Below are positions 20,821-29,832 of a DNA stretch of 64,000 bases, piece by piece. Source of the DNA: Kiritimatiellia bacterium (lineage in GTDB: Bacteria; Verrucomicrobiota; Kiritimatiellia; CAIVKH01); assembly GCA_023953695.1 (NCBI GenBank), contig JAMLJG010000002.1:124001-188000 (forward strand), read 5' to 3'. Below the pieces are notes generated by a model that searched no databases, was not told where the DNA came from, and saw nothing but the letters and a program-made list of their open reading frames with translations. The position numbers and the translations under genes were made by a program. Position 1 is the stretch's first letter. Each line of letters begins with the position of its first letter.

Positions 20821-21666
20821 CTAGGCGGCCGTTGTGTGTGCCCTCCGCTCCCGACGCCACGACACGGTCAAGAACAACCCCAACGCGGCAATGGTCGCAA
20901 AACAACCCGCGCGCACGATATTCATCACGGCAGCCGTATAGCTGCCCATCGTCGGATTGTAGTGATAACAATAAAGCATCAGTTGATCAACCGGGGATCC
21001 AATCTTGCCTGCGGAGGCTTCGACCAGGGCGAGGCGAACATCGCGCGGGGTATAAAGGACTCCGTAGAAGTAGTGTGAGAGCTTCCCCTCTGGACTGGCG
21101 ATCATAATGCCGCTGGCGTGCGCATATTCTTGCGCTTTCTCATCCCACGCGAACTCGAATCCAGCCGCCGCCGCGATCTGGGCAATCGCAGGCTCGTCGG
21201 CCGTCAGGAAGTGCCAATTCTCTTGCGCACCCTCCCGGTTGAACTCTTTCATATACGTCGCCTTCTTGCGCGCGGCCAACACGTGGGTTTCCCGATGGTT
21301 GAAACTCAGCGTGACAACGTCATATTCCTTGCCCGGCGCGAAGGGAATCTCTTTGAGTACATCCACCGTCCCATTGAGAATTAAATTGCAGAGCATCGGG
21401 CACTCGTAATAGACGAGCAAAAAGACGACGGGGCGGCCGTTGTTGAAGAATGTGCCCAATGGAACGGTGCGCCCCTCTTCGTCGCGCACGAGCGCATCCA
21501 TCGGAAGTTGCGCGCCCAGCTTCTGTTCAAATCCGGCGCGCTTCAAAAGCTCGGGCGGCGGTGGCTCCACCTTGCCTTCCATGGGCATCGAGCGCGTGGA
21601 GGCACGACTAAGCGGACTCACGCCGAGAAGCGCGGCTGACAAGGCTATGACGGCCCAATGCGTCAT
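20821..21666 (-). CDS. SCO1/SenC-family copper chaperone
   Basis: The protein has 281 residues with a signal peptide (about 1-22). A thioredoxin-like domain carries the copper-binding CPMLC motif near residue 90, with a distal His region (SGIMIASPEGKLSHYFYGV). A C-terminal membrane helix (about 247-268) anchors it. It probably delivers copper to the CuA site of CtaC, the next gene. Its start overlaps the stop of the upstream gene by 4 bp. Confidence 0.92.
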   Translation of the reverse strand: MTHWAVIALSAALLGVSPLSRASTRSMPMEGKVEPPPPELLKRAGFEQKLGAQLPMDALVRDEEGRTVPLGTFFNNGRPVVFLLVYYECPMLCNLILNGTVDVLKEIPFAPGKEYDVVTLSFNHRETHVLAARKKATYMKEFNREGAQENWHFLTADEPAIAQIAAAAGFEFAWDEKAQEYAHASGIMIASPEGKLSHYFYGVLYTPRDVRLALVEASAGKIGSPVDQLMLYCYHYNPTMGSYTAAVMNIVRAGCFATIAALGLFLTVSWRRERRAHTTAA

Positions 21667-22076
21667 TTGGCATTGGCCTCCCGCGCGGGCAACCCGCGCT
21701 CCGCCAATAAATCAATGGCGCGAGCGACCGGAATCTTGACGGTACCCGCGCTCTTATCAACCCACGCATAGTGATTGATGAGATTCTCCTGGCGGGCCAG
21801 TTCTTGCGCCCAAGTGGCCGGTTCATTAACCAAGAGCTGCGGCGACGGCGGGAGCACGCGCGCCTCGCGAACGAAGGCAGATATCTGCTCATCGGCTTGA
21901 TTCGCTGAGCGATCATACGACTTGTACAGCAGGCGCAGCCCGATCAAAACAACGGCGGTGAACAGCGCTGTGTAGAAACCAAAGAGCAAAATCTTGCCGA
22001 TTGCGATGTCGCGGTCTGCGAAATCGCGTTCAGGCTTTTCGGGTGAAGATGACGGCGTCTTATCCATGGGTCGCAT
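21663..22076 (-). CDS. Small membrane-anchored protein of ACIII operons, function unknown
   Basis: The protein has 137 residues with one membrane helix (about 29-50). A soluble domain follows with PPSPQLLVNEP, NHYAWVDKSAGTVKIPVARAIDLLAERGLP. From memory the same PxLQ...YxWVD...G.V.IPI..A...LAERG pattern recurs in small proteins encoded next to ACIII genes in other phyla, but it has no established function. Its place between actF and SCO suggests an assembly factor or accessory subunit. Confidence 0.75.
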   Translation of the reverse strand: MRPMDKTPSSSPEKPERDFADRDIAIGKILLFGFYTALFTAVVLIGLRLLYKSYDRSANQADEQISAFVREARVLPPSPQLLVNEPATWAQELARQENLINHYAWVDKSAGTVKIPVARAIDLLAERGLPAREANAK

Positions 22077-22083
22077 CTACCTC

Positions 22084-23280
22084 TCAGTGTGAGCCCTTTC
22101 CGGCCGGATGCTCCAGTGCGTGAGAAAAGCGCGGTTCATGCAGTGGGAGAAGCGGGCGGCTCTTCAACGATCCCAGGAACACATAGAACCAGATTCCAAA
22201 GAGACCGATCGGTGCGACCACATCCATCCAATGCAGGTGTGGGTTCTGTTGACGCAGCACCGGCATCACCAACCAGAAATAGTCCGCGCCACGCATGAGG
22301 AGGAGAAAGAAGGCAATCTTGACCAGGCGCTTCGGGTTCCGCTTGTTCTCCTTGAGCAACATTAAGGCAAAGGGGATCGCGAAATGAAGCACCGCCAAGG
22401 CGAGCGCCAGCTGTGTCCACGGCGCGTGATCGCGGAGGATATAGTGCTCCACCTCTTCCGGCAGGTTACCGGACCACAGAATGATGTACTCGCCGACCGC
22501 CATGTACGTCAGCAAGATCAGGAAGGCGAACATCATATTGCCAATGTCGTGATATTGCTGACCGCCAATCGCCGCGCCATATTCTTTGTCCGCAGAAAGC
22601 TTATAGGCGATGATCGCGAGCAAGCAGAGAAGGGAAAGCCCCTGCCCCGTCATGATCAATGCGCCATAAATGGCGGAATACCACATGGGCTCCACAGACA
22701 TGACCCAGTCAAATGCGGCAAAGGTGGACGCCAACCCGAAGATAACCAGACCGATACCACTGAGCATGCGCATCTTTCGCCCGTAGGCTTCGGCTTCCAC
22801 GAGACCGTGGCTGGCGTCTTGCTTGCGCGACCAGCGCGTGAGGAGAAGGGTCAAACCGATCCAGACTGCAAAATAGATCGCCGCGCGAAGCTGAAAATCG
22901 GGCACATTCAAGTACATGCTCTTCGCATGAACCAGTTCCACCAGGAGATGGTTGTGGTGCGCCTCGGGATTGACCCATGAGTAGAGATATTCCATTCCGA
23001 AAAGCAGCGGAATGAAGAGAATGAGGATGAGCGGGAAGGTGCGCGCGGCAGCTTCATAGGGCCGCTGGAGCACAAAGCTCCACCGCCCGGCAACGAGATG
23101 ATGAATCATCAAAAACCCGAGTCCGCCCACTGCAAATGCGAGCACGTATAGGAACGCAATAAGCCAGGACTGAAAAAATTGTTCTGGCCCCGCGATGAAA
23201 TAGCCAGCGACGGTCGCGCCCGTCCCCAGCACACCGACAGAGAGCGCTTTACTCCGTATTTTCTGAATGGTTTCGTTCAT
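22084..23280 (-). CDS. actF: Alternative complex III subunit ActF
   Basis: A 398-residue membrane protein with about ten helices. It resembles ActC/ActF quinol-side subunits in lacking cofactor motifs, and contains FDWVMSVEPMWYSAIYG and YMAVGEYIILWSGNLPEE, typical of ActF. The ATG at 23280 is chosen because it lies 4 bp after the actE stop. The longer reading to 23376 would overlap actE. Confidence 0.92.
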   Translation of the reverse strand: MNETIQKIRSKALSVGVLGTGATVAGYFIAGPEQFFQSWLIAFLYVLAFAVGGLGFLMIHHLVAGRWSFVLQRPYEAAARTFPLILILFIPLLFGMEYLYSWVNPEAHHNHLLVELVHAKSMYLNVPDFQLRAAIYFAVWIGLTLLLTRWSRKQDASHGLVEAEAYGRKMRMLSGIGLVIFGLASTFAAFDWVMSVEPMWYSAIYGALIMTGQGLSLLCLLAIIAYKLSADKEYGAAIGGQQYHDIGNMMFAFLILLTYMAVGEYIILWSGNLPEEVEHYILRDHAPWTQLALALAVLHFAIPFALMLLKENKRNPKRLVKIAFFLLLMRGADYFWLVMPVLRQQNPHLHWMDVVAPIGLFGIWFYVFLGSLKSRPLLPLHEPRFSHALEHPAGKGSH

Positions 23281-23284
23281 GAAA

Positions 23285-23896
23285 TTAATGGGCGGCAACA
23301 GCAGCCTGTCCGGGTTTGATTTGAGCGGTGTCGAGAGAGCTGCGCTCGCTTTCGGGAACGTCGTCGAGCGTGGCATTCTGGCTCAACTGCAGGGCGCGGA
23401 TATACGCGATAATGGCCCAGCGGTCGTTTACGTGTATCTGGTCGGCATAACTGGGCATCTGGCCGAATCCGTTCTTGATCGCGTTGTAAAAATAGCCGGG
23501 AGGCGACGACTGCAGGCGCGGATCGTGAAATGAAACCGGATGCTTGAATCCACGTTGCACGATCATTCCATTGCCCATGCCTGCGCGATCATGGCAGGGC
23601 GAGCAGTAAATATTGAAGCGCTCCTGGCCGCGCAAGAGGACCTCGCGCGTGATTGGGAATGGGAAGGTCGTCGCGTGTTCTCCATTCACAAGCCCATTGT
23701 ACAAATGATCATCTTCATGGAGCTGATTGCGCGCAACGGTGCCCTCGATCAGTGTTCGCGACGCGCGCTCATCGCTGAAGAATTCACTCTTTTGTAGTGG
23801 GCGCAATTTGGGCTGGTCATACATGGCTTTGCGCAGCTCGCAGCCGCTACCAGCCAGCGCCATTCCCAGAACAAAAATGGAAAAATAGATACGCAT
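23285..23896 (-). CDS. actE: Alternative complex III monohaem cytochrome c lipoprotein ActE
   Basis: A 203-residue lipoprotein with the lipobox LAGSGC (Cys19). One haem c site, CSPCH, lies near residue 100 with axial-Met candidates in GFGQMPSYADQ. It has the VNDRWAIIAYIRALQLSQ ending of the cytochrome fold. It passes electrons from ActA/ActB towards the oxidase. Confidence 0.94.
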   Translation of the reverse strand: MRIYFSIFVLGMALAGSGCELRKAMYDQPKLRPLQKSEFFSDERASRTLIEGTVARNQLHEDDHLYNGLVNGEHATTFPFPITREVLLRGQERFNIYCSPCHDRAGMGNGMIVQRGFKHPVSFHDPRLQSSPPGYFYNAIKNGFGQMPSYADQIHVNDRWAIIAYIRALQLSQNATLDDVPESERSSLDTAQIKPGQAAVAAH

Positions 23897-23900
23897 TGCG

Positions 23901-24491
23901 TTAGCTCAACAAGGGGGCTTCATTCCGTTCGGTATCCGCATCTTCAAACTTTGCTTCGGTCACATGGTCTGCGCCCGTCTTTCGGAGAAAGTCCATGGTC
24001 ACCTGGCGATCGAATTTGGGGTCTATCGCTTCAATCAAAATCACGAACTTGCTTGTTGTTGAATCCTCGACGTGAGGTGCGGAAAAAACCGGATGATACG
24101 GACGCGGCAGATTGTTGCGAACCAACATGCCGACGAACGCGGTCAAGCCCGCAAACAGTACCGTTGTCTCGAATATGACGGGGATGTAATTCGGCCAGCT
24201 AAAGTAGGGCCGGCCGGAAATCACATGCGGATATTGAAAGACCGTAAGCCAAGTTTGCAGGGCGAATCCGAAGATGCAACCGGCGATGGCGCCCGCCAAG
24301 ACCAATCCCGCCATTCGGCTCTTGGGAAGACCCAGAGCCTCGACGATCCCGTGTACAGGGAACGGGGTCAGCGCATCCACGCGCTTATAGCCAGCGTCGC
24401 GAACCTTCTCAGCCGCCTGCAGCATCGCTTCCGGCGTCGAGTATTCCGCTAAGACAGCGTACAGACTCGGCTTTGATTCAATTTCACTCAT
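23901..24491 (-). CDS. actD: Alternative complex III subunit ActD
   Basis: A 196-residue DUF3341 protein. A soluble N-terminal domain (ferredoxin-like; LYAVLAEYSTPEAMLQAAEKVRDAGY, with TPFPVHG) is followed by two membrane helices (about 65-85 and 105-130). The ATG at 24491 is chosen. A TTG at 24500 overlapping the actC stop is also possible, and neither has a strong ribosome-binding site. Confidence 0.92.
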   Translation of the reverse strand: MSEIESKPSLYAVLAEYSTPEAMLQAAEKVRDAGYKRVDALTPFPVHGIVEALGLPKSRMAGLVLAGAIAGCIFGFALQTWLTVFQYPHVISGRPYFSWPNYIPVIFETTVLFAGLTAFVGMLVRNNLPRPYHPVFSAPHVEDSTTSKFVILIEAIDPKFDRQVTMDFLRKTGADHVTEAKFEDADTERNEAPLLS

Positions 24492-24496
24492 GGCAA

Positions 24497-25882
24497 TCAA
24501 TGCGGGGGTGATTTTTTCTTGTGTAGTAGTTCGCGCAACTCAAAGCCCGCGAACATGGGGATGAAACGGAGGAACAAACACATCATGAAGCCGAAGAAGC
24601 CGATCGTTCCGATGAACATAAAAATGTCCCACTTGGTCGGCGCATACATGCCCCACGACGAGGGAACGAAGTCGCGATGCAGGCTGGTCACGATGATGAC
24701 GAAGCGCTCCAGCCACATCCCGATATTGATGACGATGGAAATGACCCACAGCGTCGGCGTATGCAGACGAACACGTTTAAGCCAGAGCAACTGAGGGATG
24801 ACACCGTTGCAAAGGATGAGCAGCCAATAACTCCACCCGTAGGGGCCGAACATGCGATTTTTCATCATGAAGGCTTCGTTTGGATTGCCGCTGTAGACCA
24901 GGGCGATAAAGGCTTCCATGGCGTAGCCGTAAATCACGATCAGCCCCGTGGCCAACATAACTTTAGACATGGCATCGAGGTGACGCTGCGTAATGAAATC
25001 CTTGAATCCAAAATAGGCACGCACAGGGATAGCCAGCGTGAGCACCATGGCAAAGCCCGAATATACGGCTCCCGCAACGAAGTATGGCGGGAAGATGGTG
25101 GTGTGCCATCCAGGCAACTGCGCAACGGCAAAGTCGAGCGAAACGATACTGTGTACGGAGACGACGAGCGGTGTCGAAAGTCCTGCGAGAAGCAAATAGA
25201 TTATGTCGTAGCGCTGCCAATGACGTGCCGATCCGCGCCAACCCATCGAAAGGATACCTGTGACGACGCGCGAGACGCGTGTCTTGGCGCGATCGCGCAG
25301 ACTCGCCAAGTCGGGAATGAGGCCGGTGTACCAGAAGAGCAAAGAGATGGTGAAATAGGTGGAAACCGCAAAAACGTCCCACATCAGTGGGCTTCGGAAC
25401 TGAGGCCACATCTGCATCACGTTGACATACGGAAGCAACCAATAGGCAAGCCAAGGGCGGCCGACGTGCAGAACCGGGTACATACCCGCACACATAACGG
25501 CAAAAATGGTCATGGCCTCGGCGAAGCGATTGATGGACGTGCGCCATTCCTGACGGAAAAGAAACAAAATGGCGGAAATCAGCGTTCCGGCGTGACCGAT
25601 GCCGATCCACCAAACGAAGTTGATGATATCGAATGCCCACGCGACCGGCTGGTTGTTTCCCCAAATCCCAATGCCCGTGGAGACCAACTTGGTGATGGTG
25701 GTGAAGAGCAACCCTACGAGGAGAAAGCAAATCCCCATCGCCACGGCAATCGGCATCGGCGTCTTCTTCTTGAGAATGACGTCGTTGATTTTGTCTGTGG
25801 CGGTATCGTAGGTGTGATTGAGATCCAGAACTTCTGGAATCTCGGTATAGCCCATCGGTTTCTCTGGAGCGGACGCTGACAT
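24497..25882 (-). CDS. actC: Alternative complex III quinol-oxidising subunit ActC
   Basis: A 461-residue NrfD-like membrane protein with about ten helices. Conserved family segments are FVWWIGIGHAGTLISAILFLFRQEWRTSINRFAEAMT, MYPVLHVGRPW and GWHTTIFPPYFVAGAVYSG, where quinone binding is expected. It lies between actB and actD with stop/start overlaps. Confidence 0.95.
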   Translation of the reverse strand: MSASAPEKPMGYTEIPEVLDLNHTYDTATDKINDVILKKKTPMPIAVAMGICFLLVGLLFTTITKLVSTGIGIWGNNQPVAWAFDIINFVWWIGIGHAGTLISAILFLFRQEWRTSINRFAEAMTIFAVMCAGMYPVLHVGRPWLAYWLLPYVNVMQMWPQFRSPLMWDVFAVSTYFTISLLFWYTGLIPDLASLRDRAKTRVSRVVTGILSMGWRGSARHWQRYDIIYLLLAGLSTPLVVSVHSIVSLDFAVAQLPGWHTTIFPPYFVAGAVYSGFAMVLTLAIPVRAYFGFKDFITQRHLDAMSKVMLATGLIVIYGYAMEAFIALVYSGNPNEAFMMKNRMFGPYGWSYWLLILCNGVIPQLLWLKRVRLHTPTLWVISIVINIGMWLERFVIIVTSLHRDFVPSSWGMYAPTKWDIFMFIGTIGFFGFMMCLFLRFIPMFAGFELRELLHKKKSPPH

Positions 25883-28800
25883 CAGACATGCTCCCCATGC
25901 TTAGGCGCGCCGGACGATCCTTCCAATTCCCTGTTGGGATTGCGGATGCGGCCCAAATAGGTGGTGCGCGGCCGGGTATTCAATTCGATCAACATTCCGT
26001 AGCTCAGCGGGCTGGCGCGCAGCTTCGCGACATCGTCTTCCGGATTATTGATATCGCCGAAAACGATCGCGCGAGTCGGACAGGCCTGCTGGCATGCGGT
26101 CTGCAAGCCATCTTGCTTGACGTTCACCAAGCGACCTTGCTTCTTCGCCGCGATGCGCACCGCGCTGATTCGCTGGATACAATAGGTGCACTTCTCCATC
26201 ACGCCTCGAGAGCGGACGGTGACATCCGGATTGCGCTGCAACTTGAGGCTGGGCGTGGTGTGGTCGGCAAATTTATAGAAGTTGAAACGCCGCACTTTGT
26301 AGGGGCAGTTGTTCGAGCAATAGCGCGTGCCGACGCAGCGGTTATACACCATTTGATTAATGCCGTCGGCACTATGCGTGGTAGCTGCAACGGGGCAAAC
26401 CGCTTCGCACGGAGCATTCTCGCAGTGCATACACGTGACGGGTTGAAGCGCTGTGCTGGGATTGGCCGGGTCGCCACTGAAGTAGCGATCCACGCGAATC
26501 CAATGCATTTCGCGCCCGCGGCGCACTTGGTCTTTGCCCACCACGGGAATGTTGTTTTCGGCCTGACAGGCCACAACGCAAGCGTTGCACCCAATGCAGG
26601 CATTCAGATTGATGACCATGCCCCACTGGTTGCCCTTGGAGTAGTCAAATCCGGGATAGATAGACGCGGGATCCTGTCCGAACTCGTCGTAGGCCTGCAC
26701 CCATTTCGGATCTTTGATGAAATCTTCCAGTGTCGCGATGCGATACAGGTGGCGCCCTTCCAACGAGTGGTGTTCCTGCGCGGTCACAACGTCCGTTGAA
26801 GCGCCCGTTGTGCTCAACGTGCCGACGGCAATCCAGGGTTGATCGCTCGCGCGAATCGCATAGGCATTGAAGCCTGTGCCATCGCCCGTGCGCCCGGCAG
26901 AAGTTCTGCCGCCGCCGAGATAGACCGTGGCCGCGCCCTCCGGATGACCCGGCTGAATGTGAGCGGGGGCCTCAACTTCGCGCGCTCCCACGCGCAGCCG
27001 AACAATCGCGCCTTGCTTGATTCCGGCGCTCGCCGCTGTCTGCGGCGCCACCAAAACAACATTGTCCCAAACAACCTGCGTCAGCGGGCGAGGCATCTCT
27101 TGAAGCCAGCCGTTATTGGCATAGCAGCCGTCCCAAACACCGTAATCAGGCTGAAAAATAAACTCAAACTCGGCCGATCCGGCAGCGGGCGCTTCTGCCG
27201 CGAACCCGGCTTTCGCAACCGCTTTCTTGACGCCGCTCGCCGTCGCGGGAATCACGCCGTCGCGCAGCCAGTGGCGCCATTGTGAGTCAAATGCATCGCC
27301 AGCGGCAGACGCCTCTTTCCAGTATTCTTGAACGATTTCGAGCCCCTTGCGACTGGAGCGACCCAATACGGTCGAAAGGAGTTCATACGCTGAGCGGCCG
27401 CCGTACAGCGGCTCAATGAGAGGCTGAACAATGGAGGCAGTGCCGTCATACGCGCGGACATCGCCCCACTCTTCCAAGTAGTGCGTTGCCGCAAGATGCC
27501 AGTGCGAGAGTTTGGCTGTTTCATCCAAGAAAAGACCGTGATGAATGGTCAATGGCACCTTTGCGAGCGCTGCCGAAAAGCCGCAGTCCGCTGGCGCGTT
27601 GTATGCAGGATTAGCGCCGATCATCAACAGAACTTTGACCGATCCTGCGTTCATCGCAGCGGCGAGTTCCTTGATCGAATCCACCTGATTGATCGGTTCG
27701 GCTTCCACCGGCTCGATCAGTTCAACCGTCTTACCGTGGTTGTCCAGCGCATCGTTCATGGCGTGTGCCAATGCGTGCACGATTGGCGGCTGATGATCCC
27801 CCGCGATCACAATCGCCTCACCGCGATGCCGCTTCAAATCGCGCAGCACCGCAGAAATCCATCCGTCCAACCCCGTGGTATCGCCCAACGCGACATTGAG
27901 ACCCAAGCCCCGCGCCAACGCGCGCGCGATCGCTTCCACCTGACTGGCGCGAACCGAGAGCTTGTGATCGGCCTGTGCTCCGGTGAGGTTCGGCGAACTC
28001 TCCACGGCATACAACCGGCTCATCTTTTCGCCCAGCTCAGGCGTATGGCGCGCCATGAAATCGCGCGCATATCGCATGTGCCCTGGCCCGTGGCTGAGAA
28101 AGTCCGCGTCTAGCGAAAGAACAACCGCCGCCTTATCAAAGGAATAGAGAACCGACGCGGGCGCGCCCAGCGCGAGCTTGGCACCCTCCAGCGCATTGTC
28201 CTGATTGATGGGCGCATATTGGTGCCAACGCGCCTGCGGATATTTCTCCAAAATTGCGCGGAGCTGCGAGGCCAACGTGGGGGACGTCACCGTTTCGGTC
28301 AAAATGTGGAACCCTGCGCCACCGCTGAGCGGCGTGAGCGCGGCTTCGATGTCGCGGGCAAATTCGTTCCACGTCGCGCTACGCCCCAATTTCGTGTGGG
28401 CCTGAGAGCGATCCGGGTCGTACATCTGCAAAATGGATGCCTGAATGATCGCATCTGCACTTCCCAAACTGGCCGGATGGTCCGGATTTCCCTCAATCTT
28501 GGTCGGACGCCCCATGTGGCTCTCAGCCAAAACACCATAACCATAGCCCGCGTGCGAGATGGCCGTTGCATAAAACAGTGGCTTGCCAGGGATAATGTCC
28601 TCCGGCGCGCTGACGTAGGGCACAATCTTCTCTTCGTGCTGCTTCGTGCAGGCCGTCAACCCGGCCAGCGCCAGCGAGGCGCCCATCAGGCGAATAAAGT
28701 CGCGACGATCAATCGGATCCCATTCCGATACGGCAATCGCCTGCTGTGGCATCTCGCGCTGCATCATGGCGTGGAATCGGCCCGATGATGCCAGTTGCTC

Positions 28801-28905
28801 CAGACTGCGCCAGTAGTGGCGGCCGCGCGCTTTGGCGAGCTGCGCGCGAGCTTCCGCGAGCGTCAACTCAGGTTCGGTGGCGTTGTTGTGGGGGTTTTCG
28901 TTCAT
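25882..28905 (-). CDS. actB: Alternative complex III molybdopterin-like/iron-sulfur subunit ActB
   Basis: A 1007-residue fusion protein. A Tat-type signal lies near residues 47-70 (RRDFIRLMGASLALAGL). A long domain related to molybdopterin oxidoreductases (about 75-730), known in ACIII to lack the cofactor, is followed by a four-cluster iron-sulfur domain (about 760-960). The Cys motifs are CIGCNACVVAC, CMHCENAPCEAVCP, CVGTRYCSNNCP (one Cys short, consistent with a 3Fe-4S cluster) and CTYCIQRI with CQQACP. The ATG at 28905 overlaps the actA stop (ATGA). An in-frame GTG nine bases earlier is not needed. Confidence 0.96.
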   Translation of the reverse strand: MNENPHNNATEPELTLAEARAQLAKARGRHYWRSLEQLASSGRFHAMMQREMPQQAIAVSEWDPIDRRDFIRLMGASLALAGLTACTKQHEEKIVPYVSAPEDIIPGKPLFYATAISHAGYGYGVLAESHMGRPTKIEGNPDHPASLGSADAIIQASILQMYDPDRSQAHTKLGRSATWNEFARDIEAALTPLSGGAGFHILTETVTSPTLASQLRAILEKYPQARWHQYAPINQDNALEGAKLALGAPASVLYSFDKAAVVLSLDADFLSHGPGHMRYARDFMARHTPELGEKMSRLYAVESSPNLTGAQADHKLSVRASQVEAIARALARGLGLNVALGDTTGLDGWISAVLRDLKRHRGEAIVIAGDHQPPIVHALAHAMNDALDNHGKTVELIEPVEAEPINQVDSIKELAAAMNAGSVKVLLMIGANPAYNAPADCGFSAALAKVPLTIHHGLFLDETAKLSHWHLAATHYLEEWGDVRAYDGTASIVQPLIEPLYGGRSAYELLSTVLGRSSRKGLEIVQEYWKEASAAGDAFDSQWRHWLRDGVIPATASGVKKAVAKAGFAAEAPAAGSAEFEFIFQPDYGVWDGCYANNGWLQEMPRPLTQVVWDNVVLVAPQTAASAGIKQGAIVRLRVGAREVEAPAHIQPGHPEGAATVYLGGGRTSAGRTGDGTGFNAYAIRASDQPWIAVGTLSTTGASTDVVTAQEHHSLEGRHLYRIATLEDFIKDPKWVQAYDEFGQDPASIYPGFDYSKGNQWGMVINLNACIGCNACVVACQAENNIPVVGKDQVRRGREMHWIRVDRYFSGDPANPSTALQPVTCMHCENAPCEAVCPVAATTHSADGINQMVYNRCVGTRYCSNNCPYKVRRFNFYKFADHTTPSLKLQRNPDVTVRSRGVMEKCTYCIQRISAVRIAAKKQGRLVNVKQDGLQTACQQACPTRAIVFGDINNPEDDVAKLRASPLSYGMLIELNTRPRTTYLGRIRNPNRELEGSSGAPKHGEHV

Positions 28906-29561
28906 CGGTGGCACAAATAGCAGTCGAGCATTTTGTAGTGCTCTGTATCAATTTTGTATTCCTTGAGCAGTTCCAACCCCACCTCGCGTTGATTCGGCGG
29001 CGGCTGCCAAGCCATGTCGAAAATCTTGTCCTTCGGGCGAACGAACTTTTCCGGTGCGCGATGACAGTCCAAACACCACCCCATATACAAGGTGTTCACC
29101 TTGCGCGTGAGCGGCATTTGATCCACGCGACCATGGCAGGTCGAACATCCAATTCCCTTCGCCACGTGAATGCTGTGATTGAAATAGACGAACTGCGGCA
29201 GATCGTGCACGCGGTTCCATTGCAGCGACTCCCCGGTTTTCCAGCTCTCGCGAACAGGCTCAAGCATCGGAGAATCATTGAAAATTTGCGAATGGCAGTT
29301 CATGCAGGTCTTCGTCGGCGGAATGCCCGCAAACGCCCCCTCTTCCACCGAGGTGTGGCAGTAGCGGCAATCAATGCCCATGTTGGCATGATGCTTATGA
29401 CTGAAGGGAACCGGCTGTTCTCGCGCGACGTTCACTTCCGTGCCATACGGCGAACGCGTGAGCAAATCGAGCAACACCAGCGAACCCACCACAACACCGA
29501 AGCCGATAGCGATGCCCAGTCGAGCGACTGCGTTTGCCGTGGGCTTGAAAATTTGCGACAT
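28902..29561 (-). CDS. actA: Alternative complex III pentahaem cytochrome c ActA
   Basis: A 219-residue protein with an N-terminal membrane anchor (about 12-35) and five CxxCH haem sites: CRYCH, CMNCH, CSTCH, CLDCH and CYLCH. Five haems is the standard ActA number. It is the first gene of the 14-kb respiratory operon that runs to ctaM at 15554. Confidence 0.96.
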   Translation of the reverse strand: MSQIFKPTANAVARLGIAIGFGVVVGSLVLLDLLTRSPYGTEVNVAREQPVPFSHKHHANMGIDCRYCHTSVEEGAFAGIPPTKTCMNCHSQIFNDSPMLEPVRESWKTGESLQWNRVHDLPQFVYFNHSIHVAKGIGCSTCHGRVDQMPLTRKVNTLYMGWCLDCHRAPEKFVRPKDKIFDMAWQPPPNQREVGLELLKEYKIDTEHYKMLDCYLCHR

Positions 29562-29832
29562 ATCAGATGCTTGCTTTCCAAATAGCGATCATCGTTCTCG
29601 CCCTGCACCCGGCGTGCGCAATAAGGCATGCACAACTCTCTCCCCGCAGGCGAACGCGATATAGATAAAGGAACTATTTCAAGAACGTCAAGAGATGGAG
29701 GGAAGAAAGTTGAAATAATTATGCAATCACCGACAATTTGTGTCGGCATTGACGTGCAGCGCGAAACTCATTTTGAATGCGGAGAGACATCGCATGGAGA
29801 TCAAAATGCAGTGGCGCGTTCACCACCTCTGG
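29562..29832. other. Intergenic region between pullulanase and the act operon
   Basis: This 271-bp gap holds the upstream region of actA and the downstream region of the pullulanase gene, both on the minus strand. I see a candidate promoter (listed separately) and one hairpin, CCGACA-ATTTG-TGTCGG at 29730-29746. The hairpin lacks a clear T-run and is only a weak terminator candidate. No gene was recognised. Confidence 0.5.
29662..29691 (-). promoter_or_regulatory. Candidate promoter of the act-cta respiratory operon
   Basis: On the minus strand TTGACG (29686-29691) and TATCTA (29662-29667) are separated by 18 bp, about 100 bp upstream of actA. This is visual inference. Confidence 0.33.

Noticed and set aside
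29730..29746. Hairpin as intrinsic terminator of pulA
   Set aside because: The six-bp stem is not followed by a T-run on the relevant strand. It is kept only as a remark on the intergenic region.
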